Source: DAONDQ01 sp035402645
GTDB lineage: Bacteria > Cloacimonadota > Cloacimonadia > Cloacimonadales > DAONDQ01
Reading direction: 5' to 3'
Assembly (NCBI GenBank): GCA_035402645.1
Contig: DAONDQ010000062.1
Location: forward strand, 1-16,948
Length of the DNA stretch: 16,948 nucleotides
Numbering within the stretch: position 1 is the first letter of the stretch; the number at the start of each line of letters is the position of its first letter. Position numbers and translations under genes: made by a program. The notes beneath the pieces were generated by a model, which saw only the letters and a program-made list of their open reading frames with translations, ran no database searches and was not told the DNA's origin. Below are positions 7,385 to 14,300 of the stretch, in pieces.

Positions 7385-8212
7385 ATGAAAACAATCATAT
7401 ATTATTTCACCGGAACAGGCAATTCGCTTGCTGTTGCCATGGAATTGGCAAATAAGCTAGGTGATACAGAAATAGAAGCAGTCAATTATCTGACGATGAG
7501 GGAGAGCATACCCACTGATACTTCGACGGGCTCAGCAACCGTGGGTGCTACGGTGGGTGCTACGGTGGGGGCAGTGGGATTTGTGTATCCAGTATATTTC
7601 TGGGGATTACCCCGGATGATGAAAGACTTTATTGCGAAAGTGCATATTCCAAAAGGAGCCTATTGTTTCGCGATAGCCACGATGGGCGGGGGTGATGTCA
7701 ATTCACTGTACCAGGCTGACAGACTGCTTGCATCCCGTGGTGTAAAACTGTCGTATACACGTACTTTGCTTATGCCTAACAACTATATTCCCATGTATCC
7801 GACCGATACTGAAGAAGTGCAGGAGAAGCGCTTCCGAGAAGCTCCCGTTGCTATTGATCAGATGGCAGCAGATATCAAAAACAATATGATAAAGCCGGCA
7901 CCACGACACATTGGACTGGTTAGATTCCTGGCAGTTGCTGTCTATCGTATCGGTTATCTTCATGGGAAAATGGAGCACAATTTCCATGTTACAGAAGCAT
8001 GCAATCATTGTGGGATTTGCGCTGAAATCTGTCCTTCAAACAATATCGTTCTCAAGGATGGAAAACCTCGCTGGAAAGGAGATTGCCAGCAATGCCTGGC
8101 ATGTATACATTGGTGTCCGCAAGTTGCTATCCAGTTCAAGAAAGCTACGCTGCAGAGAGGTAGATATCATCATCCGGAAGTGAGCGTAAATCAATTAAAA
8201 GTTAAAAATTAA
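7385..8212 (+). CDS. EFR1-type flavodoxin/ferredoxin fusion protein
   Basis: A 275-residue cytoplasmic electron-transfer protein. The N-terminal half is flavodoxin-like: IIYYFTGTGNS (4-14) forms the FMN phosphate loop, and GFVYPVYFWGLP (about 65-76) is a typical EFR1 block. The C-terminal part has two 4Fe-4S binding sites, C206/C209/C212/C216 followed by P, and C234/C237/C240/C244 followed by P. Proteins of this kind shuttle electrons in anaerobes; the partner is unknown. It starts at an ATG after GGAAGGA. Two oddities appear. First, between the first helices and the GFVYPVYF block is a low-complexity run TSTGSATVGATVGATVGAV (46-64), coded by a dispersed repeat plus a 12-bp tandem repeat. Second, the last residues (NQLKVKN) and the stop come from an A-rich simple repeat. 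The gene stands alone on its strand, next to the island edge. Confidence 0.9.
   Translation: MKTIIYYFTGTGNSLAVAMELANKLGDTEIEAVNYLTMRESIPTDTSTGSATVGATVGATVGAVGFVYPVYFWGLPRMMKDFIAKVHIPKGAYCFAIATMGGGDVNSLYQADRLLASRGVKLSYTRTLLMPNNYIPMYPTDTEEVQEKRFREAPVAIDQMAADIKNNMIKPAPRHIGLVRFLAVAVYRIGYLHGKMEHNFHVTEACNHCGICAEICPSNNIVLKDGKPRWKGDCQQCLACIHWCPQVAIQFKKATLQRGRYHHPEVSVNQLKVKN
7520..7580 (+). repeat. dispersed 'cttcgacgggctcag' repeat plus 12-bp tandem repeat inside a CDS
   Basis: ACTTCGACGGGCTCAGCAACC (7520-7540; first 20 bases are the match region) is followed by about 2.5 copies of a 12-bp unit GTGGGTGCTACG (7541-7571). Its core is nearly the same as ACTTCGTCAGGCTCAGTGC at 8297-8315 in the next spacer. 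It is read in frame and encodes the ATVG repeats of the flavodoxin-domain protein. Confidence 0.7.
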
Positions 8213-8296
8213 AAAGTGAAAAATTGGCAGAGGGGAATAGGAATTAGGAAATAGGAAATAGCTCAGAGCAGAGAATACAAGTCCTGGATCCCCGAC

Positions 8297-8315
8297 ACTT
8301 CGTCAGGCTCAGTGC
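8297..8315 (+). repeat. copy of the 'cttcg-cag-gctcag' dispersed repeat
   Basis: ACTTCGTCAGGCTCAGTGC closely matches the copy inside the gene at 7520. Short interspersed repeats with this core are common in Bacteroidetes- and Chlorobi-like genomes, from memory. The flanks GGATCCCCG (8287-8295) and GCGAGGATGAC (8324-8334) probably belong to the same element. Confidence 0.6.
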
Positions 8316-8493
8316 AGCGCTTCGCGAGGATGACTGTGGCATAAGATTCCAATCTTATGAACTGAATTCTCTTAAGCGAGAATGACTGTTAGTGCAAATC
8401 TTCAATTCTGTTTATCGTTGCTTCGCTTAAACAGCGAACTATCCACCTTTTAAACAAAGGCGTTGCCTAGAGCAGAACTAACGCCCCCTTAAT

Positions 8494-8516
8494 CCCCCTC
8501 TTTACAAAAGTGGGGG
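8494..8516. repeat. imperfect palindrome CCCCC..CTTT-ACA-AAAG..GGGGG
   Basis: A 23-bp hairpin with five C-G pairs, a T-T mismatch, then C-G and three T-A pairs around an ACA loop, preceded by CGCCCCCTTAAT. It has no T-run on either strand, so it is more likely a dispersed palindromic repeat than an intrinsic terminator, although it lies between convergent genes. Confidence 0.5.
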
Positions 8517-8578
8517 AAAATTAATTCTTCAATCTTCAATTTTTAATTCTTATCTCTTAATTCTTAATTCTTAATTGT

Positions 8579-9478
8579 CTAGTCTCTAGTCTCTAGTCTC
8601 TTCTGCAAACCCTGCCATAAGATTCCACCAATAATCAAAACCAGTCCTGCTATGGTGGATAGGGCTATCGTTTCATGCAGGACGGAGCTGATGATCATCA
8701 AGGAGAGGAAGGGGGTGATGAAGATGAGATTGGTGACTCGGGCTGTGCTTTTTGTCCGTTTCAGGGCATTGAGCCAGAGGACGAAGGTCAATCCCATTTC
8801 GAAGATGCCGATATAGGAGGCTGAGAGCAGGGCGTTGGAAGTCGGTAGTATCCACCGTCCTTTGCATAGCAGGTAGATATTGATAAAAAGGAATCCAAAC
8901 AGGAAATTCCAGAAGAGCTTCACCACTTCATCCCGCTTATCCCGCACATTGAAGAGCCAGAAGAAAGCCCAGATCACCGTGGATAATAAAGCCAGTGCCA
9001 CTCCCAAAGGCTGTTCGAAGTGAAGGGATGTCAGATGTCCGCGAGTGGCAATGATGACGGCACCGAAGAAACTGATTACCACACCCGAGAGGTCGAAGAA
9101 GTTCGGTTTCTGCTTGAGGATGGGGATGGACAGCAGAACCAGCATCACCACCCAGATATAGTTTAGTGCCTGTGCTTCCTGTGCCGGGAGCCTATCGTAG
9201 GCATTGAGCAGTACTGTGTAATACAGGAAGGGATTCAGGGAACCCAGTATGATGGAGGAAGTGAATTCACGCTTTGTAAAACTGAATAGGGAAGAGGTGT
9301 TCCTCTGGATCAGAATGATCAGGAATAATACGACAATCGAAATGAAGGATGCATTCATCACGAGCTGTTCGGGTGTCTGATAGCGCAGCGATATCTTGAA
9401 GGCTGTCGAGATCGTTGACCAGAACAGGATCGCCAGAAAGGCAAATGGATATGGGGAGTGGATATCCTTGATACGCAT
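8579..9478 (-). CDS. EamA/DMT-superfamily transporter
   Basis: A 299-residue integral membrane protein with about ten hydrophobic segments arranged as two EamA repeats of five helices (about 10-140 and 155-290), the usual drug/metabolite transporter layout and length. Family-like traits are FAILFWSTISTAFKISLRY in TM1 (EamA proteins have W/STxF/P here), SLNPFLYYTVLLNAYDRLPAQEAQALNYIWVV in the first repeat, and ASYIGIFEMGLTFVLWLNALKRTKSTARVTNLIFITPFLSLMIISSVLHE in the second. Members export small metabolites, often amino acids; the substrate is unknown. The ATG overlaps the TAA of the acetyltransferase gene by one base. The C-terminal residues KRLETRD are written in a 7-bp tandem repeat. It is the last gene of a three-gene operon. 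Confidence 0.9.
   Translation of the reverse strand: MRIKDIHSPYPFAFLAILFWSTISTAFKISLRYQTPEQLVMNASFISIVVLFLIILIQRNTSSLFSFTKREFTSSIILGSLNPFLYYTVLLNAYDRLPAQEAQALNYIWVVMLVLLSIPILKQKPNFFDLSGVVISFFGAVIIATRGHLTSLHFEQPLGVALALLSTVIWAFFWLFNVRDKRDEVVKLFWNFLFGFLFINIYLLCKGRWILPTSNALLSASYIGIFEMGLTFVLWLNALKRTKSTARVTNLIFITPFLSLMIISSVLHETIALSTIAGLVLIIGGILWQGLQKRLETRD
8581..8601. repeat. 7-bp tandem repeat (AGTCTCT x3) encoding a C-terminus
   Basis: Three perfect AGTCTCT copies, preceded by TTAATTC-rich sequence. On the - strand they supply the last seven residues (KRLETRD) and the TAG stop of the EamA transporter gene, so the gene end has been formed or replaced by repeat DNA. Confidence 0.75.
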
Positions 9479-9972
9479 TAAATGTCTTTCTGCATCCAGA
9501 TGATATCAAAGTCCTGGTCGAGTTTTCTTCCCACCTTTTCCAACTTTCCGCAGATATGGAATCCGTGTTTCCTGTGAAATTCGATGCTCTGTTCGTTATG
9601 GGAAGATATGCTGGCAAGCAGGGTTCTTACTCCCTGTTCCTTCGCATCCTGCAATAACTGGTTGAAGAAGAGCGTGCCAAGCCCCATGCCTGTATGATTC
9701 GCATCCACGAAATAGGATACTTCAGAAGATAGGGCAAAACTCTTCATGGGGATGAAGTGTTTGAGCATGGCAAATCCGACCACCTGGCTGCTATCCGTTG
9801 CAGCCACATAGAAGCATTCATTCCGAACAAGATTCTTCAGCATGGCGAATGCCTGTAAGGGTAATGGACTATCCGGGTAGGCAGCGAAGCTATTCAGCAC
9901 ATAGTGATTGAAAATCGCCATGACGGATTCAGCATCGGAATCCTGTACCTTTCTAATCGTGTAACCTTGCAT
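9478..9972 (-). CDS. GNAT N-acetyltransferase, phosphinothricin-acetyltransferase-like
   Basis: A 164-residue single-domain GNAT protein of normal length. Seen in order: IRKVQDSDAESVMAIFNHYV at the N-terminus; SEVSYFVDANHTGMGLGTLF (83-102) with the acetyl-CoA pyrophosphate loop HTGMGLG; and ASISSHNEQSIEFHRKHGFHICGKLEKVGRKLDQDFDIIWMQ at the C-terminus, which closely follows the N-x-x-S-I-x-x-H-x-x-x-G-F pattern of the PAT/MnaT group. That group acetylates the amino group of phosphinothricin, methionine sulfoximine or similar amino acids. Translation starts at an ATG 6 nt after AGGAGA. It lies 11 nt after the glycosylase gene and just before an EamA exporter, so a detoxification pair with the exporter is possible but unproven. 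Confidence 0.9.
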   Translation of the reverse strand: MQGYTIRKVQDSDAESVMAIFNHYVLNSFAAYPDSPLPLQAFAMLKNLVRNECFYVAATDSSQVVGFAMLKHFIPMKSFALSSEVSYFVDANHTGMGLGTLFFNQLLQDAKEQGVRTLLASISSHNEQSIEFHRKHGFHICGKLEKVGRKLDQDFDIIWMQKDI

Positions 9973-9983
9973 GATATTCTCCT

Positions 9984-11183
9984 CTATTTCAGATAATCTG
10001 TTAATCCATCAATCGGTTTGATATCCCACTTCAGACTGTCACATTGATTGAACTTCATGAAATCCTGTAGGGTTTTATGCAAGGAAGTGGCAAGAGATTT
10101 TCCCATCCTGATGCCTTTCTCGAAATGCAGGTTTCGGATACAGAGTTTCTTGTCTGCACGATCTGCTTTCAAATCGATCCTGCCTACGAATTTACCTTTC
10201 CAGAGCATGGGCAGTGACCAATAGCCATATTTGCGCTTTGCCTGGGGTACATAGCATTCGATGGTGTAATCGAAATCGAAAAGCTGCTGGATACGAGGTC
10301 GCAGGATGACAAGGTTATCGAAGGGGGAAAGCAGGAAAAGCTTGTTGGGATGTTGGATGGAGTCAACCTGTTCGAGCGTTCCGGGATAGGAATAATACTC
10401 TTTTTCAAGCCCGGTGATTCGTACACGGGCTATTTCCCGGTTATGCAGCATATCCTTGATCGCAAGCTGAATGTTCTTTTTCTCTTTCGTATGCATATGA
10501 TTCAGGATATCCCATTCTGTTGAGATTCCATGAGCATTCAGGGCTGCTTTCACGTAGAATCTGCCAATTTCCTCCTGTGTCGGCATGGAAGTATCGATAT
10601 GAGGGGGAAGTACTCTTTCCGTGAGATCGTAGACACGCTGGAAGTTGCGTCGTTCTTTCACCATGAGTTCGCCTTTCCACATGAGGAGTTCCAGGACAGC
10701 TTTGGCAGGTTTCCAGTCCCACCAGCCTGATTGTTTTTTACCCGGTCGGGAATCTTCAAAATCGGTGGCAGAGAGTGGACCCTCTGTCCTGATTCTATCC
10801 AGGATGGCTCCTGCAAGGTGTTCATGCTTTGTCCAGAAAGTCTTTTCCCAAGGGCTTGTTTCGGGGAAGCGTTTCATGCGGGGAAGAAAATATCTGTAAT
10901 CTTCGATAGGCAAATAGCTCGCAGCATGACCCCAGAATTCGAAGATGCTCCTGTCCTGGGCAAGCAGTTCATGAAGCCAGGATTGCTGATAAGAAGGGAT
11001 CCGTGTCCAGATTGTATGATGATGTGCGCGGATAATGACAGAGACGGTATCGATCTGAACGTATCCCAATTCCCTAATGAGCGTGAGGACATCCTGCTTT
11101 TTCCCAAGAGGAAGAAAGCGGTATAATTGCTGATGCAGGGCTATCTGTTGTGCTGTCTTTCGTTCAATTTCTACAGATGTCAT
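9984..11183 (-). CDS. YcaQ/AlkZ-like winged-helix DNA glycosylase
   Basis: A 399-residue protein of the HTH_42 (YcaQ/AlkZ) family, which unhook DNA interstrand crosslinks and remove bulky alkylated bases; the usual length is about 370-410. The N-terminus EIERKTAQQIALHQQ matches the family's opening helix. It is followed by GYVQIDTVSVIIRAHHHTIWTR, with the catalytic-type Q-hydrophobic-D motif (Q43-I44-D45) of the YcaQ branch. Later SGWWDWKPAKAVLELLMWKGELMV and LSPFDNLVILRPRIQQLFDFDYTIECYVPQAKRKYGYWSLPMLW are also typical. A longer frame reaches a TTG at 11288, but the ATG at 11183 has GAGG 5 nt upstream and gives the family-length start, so I use it. It is the first gene of a - strand operon with a GNAT and an EamA transporter. 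Confidence 0.88.
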   Translation of the reverse strand: MTSVEIERKTAQQIALHQQLYRFLPLGKKQDVLTLIRELGYVQIDTVSVIIRAHHHTIWTRIPSYQQSWLHELLAQDRSIFEFWGHAASYLPIEDYRYFLPRMKRFPETSPWEKTFWTKHEHLAGAILDRIRTEGPLSATDFEDSRPGKKQSGWWDWKPAKAVLELLMWKGELMVKERRNFQRVYDLTERVLPPHIDTSMPTQEEIGRFYVKAALNAHGISTEWDILNHMHTKEKKNIQLAIKDMLHNREIARVRITGLEKEYYSYPGTLEQVDSIQHPNKLFLLSPFDNLVILRPRIQQLFDFDYTIECYVPQAKRKYGYWSLPMLWKGKFVGRIDLKADRADKKLCIRNLHFEKGIRMGKSLATSLHKTLQDFMKFNQCDSLKWDIKPIDGLTDYLK

Positions 11184-11199
11184 ATGATCCTCAATATTC

Positions 11200-11227
11200 A
11201 GAATAAAGGGTGATATATATTGGTCAA
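11200..11227 (-). promoter_or_regulatory. candidate promoter of the glycosylase-GNAT-transporter operon
   Basis: On the - strand, TTGACC (11222-11227) and TATTCT (11200-11205) are 16 bp apart, giving 5/6 and 4/6 matches to sigma70 boxes. Transcription would start close to the ATG at 11183, leaving a very short leader that still includes the GAGG ribosome binding site. Confidence 0.35.
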
Positions 11228-11232
11228 GACAA

Positions 11233-11250
11233 ACATGAATTTTTTCATGT
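11233..11250. promoter_or_regulatory. perfect 7-bp palindrome, candidate operator
   Basis: ACATGAA-TTTT-TTCATGT is an exact inverted repeat directly upstream of the putative -35 box of the - strand operon. It sits where a dimeric regulator could act on one or both divergent genes. It is a short palindrome in AT-rich DNA, so chance is possible. Confidence 0.35.
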
Positions 11251-11270
11251 ACAAAAGAATTATCATTTTC

Positions 11271-11289
11271 ATTGATTTTTTTTATCAAT
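11271..11289. promoter_or_regulatory. second palindrome ATTGAT-T7-ATCAAT in the divergent region
   Basis: A 6-bp inverted repeat around seven T residues (11277-11283). It could be a second operator half, or the centre of a hairpin in a long leader of either divergent gene. The remaining 11290-11382 holds no convincing promoter that I can name. Confidence 0.3.
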
Positions 11290-11382
11290 CAGTTGGAAAA
11301 TGGAACAAAATTGATATGAAATTTCAGTGAAAAAATATGTAATTAAATAGAGTGTCTAATCAAACATGATAAGGGGGTCCTT

Positions 11383-14300
11383 ATGTATCCATTGAAAAAA
11401 GTTCTGATTCTCATCTTTATGATGAGCCTTATGGTACCTATGATGGCAACACTTGTCACCATTGGTACTGGGACAAGTGTTCAAAGACAACCAATCGCAT
11501 GTTGGTTTGGCTATGAAAGAAGTGCTGATTTATACCTTGCATCCGAAATTGGGACTGCTGGCAATATTTCGGATTTAGCCTGGTATTCCAGCATTACACA
11601 GACATTAGCAATACCAACGAAGATCTATTTGAAAACGACAACAGCATCTACAATTACTGCTGATTCATGGGCAAACATGATATCTGGTGCCACGCTGGTG
11701 TATGATGGTACACTTACCGGTGCAACAGCCAGCAGTTGGAAACTTGTGGATATTAATGATTATGTCTATACTTCAGGCAATCTGTTTGTGCTTGTTGAGT
11801 GTTCATATGGAAGTTCCGGAACAGGCGGTTCTGCCGGAACACAATGGGCTTACACAACTGCAGCAAACCTTGCCAGTGAAGTTCATCAAGATTCATCTGC
11901 TCCCACTGGTAATGTTTCTGTGGGTTCTAATCGACCGAATCTCCAGATGAATATTACACCCCTCACCGGTCCTGCGGTCTTTTCAATGAGCTACACCAAT
12001 ATTGATTTCGGACAGATTTTCCTGAGTCAGACCTCTCCAACAGTAACTGTATCTGTAGCCAATATTGGTGGGGCATCCATGCATATCAATTCAACGGTAC
12101 TGGGCGGAGCCAACCCGGGAGCATTTACTCTCACCGATACGAATACATATCCCTACACTTTGGCAAGCGGTACGAATATGCAGTTTACTGTCAATTTCCA
12201 CCCGACGGTTGGCCAGGTATACAATGCAACCATCACGGTTACAGATGATTTGTCGAAAACAGCGCATACACTGACTCTTACGGGTATTGGTTTTGACGCA
12301 AATGTAACAACATTCCCCTATTCAGAAAGTTTTGATGGCACGACATTCCCACCATTATCATGGACGAACCAGAGAATCGTGGGAACTGCAAGCCCTGGAA
12401 TCTGGGACAGGCAGACATCAGGAACCTACCCTACCTGCAACCCTCACTCAGGGGCTGCCATGGTCAGGTACAATTCATTTTCAATTTCAGCGAATACACA
12501 TGCTGTTTTATCCACTCCACCCCTTGTTCTTCCTGGTAATAACTATCGTGTTTCATTCTGGTGGTACCGTGATCAAAGCACCAGTTACAATACTCCGAAG
12601 TATAGTGATGAAGGAGTCAGTGTCTGGTTTGGCACTTCACCAACCGATACGACCATGGCTGTTAATTTGGGTTTCATCCCTCGTGATGTGGTCTATGCTC
12701 CGATCGCCACTACTCCGGGCTGGTATAAATACGCCTTCAACTTCCCGGCAAGTTCAGAAGGTCCGGGTAAGTATGTCATGTTCAAGGCAAAGAGCCAATT
12801 TGGTGACAACATATTCCTGGATGATGTAACCGTTGAACTGCAGCCTTCCGGTGTACCATTCCCGGCAATTGTATCTTCTCCGGCGAATGCAGCGATCAAT
12901 CTGTTCCCAACCATTTCCCTGAACTGGCTGCCTGATGGTACCGGTCCTGCTAATACAGGTTATAGACTTTCCTTTGGTACAGATAATCCGCCAACCAATG
13001 TGCTGTTTAACAGTGATCTGGGCATGGTAACAACCTACACACCCACACTTGCCTATGGTACAACTTACTATTGGCAGGTAGTACCTTTCAATGGTGCCGG
13101 GAATGCAACCGGTTGCCCGGTCTGGTCTTTCACAACCATGCCGGATCCAACAGTCACAACATTTCCTTATGTGCAGAATTTTGATTCGGTAACAGCCCCG
13201 GCTTTACCGGTTGATTGGTGGAAGATCGTTTCATCAACCTCTTCAAGTGCGGTTGTTACAACCTATACCTCAGGCACACCTCACTCCGGAACGAATCACG
13301 CTTATCTGTACAACTCGAGTGATAATCAGTCGAATTTGGTTTTAATTACTCCGCCGACTGCAAACCTGGGTGTAACACGAATCCGCTTCTGGGCAAAGGG
13401 TTCATCTGCAACGAACCTGATCATAGGAACTGTGTCAAATCCGATGAATCCAAGCTCGTTCATGCAGTTGACGACAATTGCCCTGACAACGACATACGCT
13501 GAATATCAGTATTCTTTTGCAGGTTATAACGGATTGGATCATTATATCGGGTTTAAGCACTCGAATTCAACAACCTATTTATCCATTTATATCGATGACT
13601 TTACATGGCAGTTAATTCCAACCGGTCCACAGATCGATTTGAATACAACATCGCTTGCTTATGGTGAAATCTATAATAATTCGACTGCGGTGCTGCCTGT
13701 AACTGTGACCAATAGTGGCTTGTCAGATCTATCATTTTCAACTGCAACTTCTGCACCTACGATCACTACAAACGTGACAGGTAACCAAACATTGACTCCC
13801 GGAGCATCCGCGCAGGTGAATGTGACGGTACATCCGAACGCAGAAGGCGCATTTACGGGTTCTGTGACATTCAATTCGAATGATCCTCAGCAACCTTCTG
13901 TTCAAGTTCAATTAACAGCAACAGTACTACCAGCATTGGCACCTGGATTGGTTGAAGTGGGTAATGGCACATTGGTTAACCTGAGTTTACCTGTGGAGCC
14001 CTACTACAATTACAGCTTTAGTCAGACACTCTATATGCAATCTGAACTGAATCAACCCAATAGCCGAATCACTTCCATCTTCTACAAATACGATGGTTCG
14101 GATGCCTGGGCAGATTCTGTTTGGATATATATGGGTTTGACAACACGTACAGAGTTTACCGGAACCACCGATTATGTTCCTGCAGACCAGTTGACACTGG
14201 TTTATCAGGGCTTGTTAACAGTCCCGGCTACAGCAGGCTGGGTGGAAGTTCCATTGCAGGTACCTTTTACATATGATAATGCATCCAATTTGGTTGTTTG

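Larger units (their letters stand above)
8213..8578. other. gene-free, repeat-filled convergent spacer
   Basis: No coding frame is supported in these 366 bp between converging genes. They contain A-rich simple sequence (from about 8191), a GGAATAGGAATTAGGAAATAGG-like run near 8235-8262, a cttcg/ggctcag dispersed repeat (8297-8315), two related GCGAGGATGACTGT / GCGAGAATGACTGT segments (8324 and about 8376), a C5/G5 hairpin (8494-8516) and T/A-rich simple sequence (8520-8575). It looks like a landing site for several repeat families. Confidence 0.6.

Noticed and set aside
7541..7571. Possible CRISPR-like direct repeats
   Set aside because: The repeats are 12 bp, directly adjacent and without spacers, so this is a minisatellite.
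8494..8516. C5/G5 hairpin as a bidirectional intrinsic terminator
   Set aside because: No T-run follows on either strand; it looks like a dispersed palindrome.
9267..9617. A 116-residue - strand frame spanning the acetyltransferase-transporter junction
   Set aside because: It overlaps two clearly coding frames on the same strand and resembles no protein family.
10530..11126. Several + strand reading frames opposite the glycosylase gene
   Set aside because: They lie antisense to a well-supported gene and have compositions typical of shadow frames, with no domain signals or ribosome binding sites.
11687..12829. Alternative + strand frames within the giant secreted protein gene
   Set aside because: The 1713-codon frame shows continuous domain structure here; the others are shadows.
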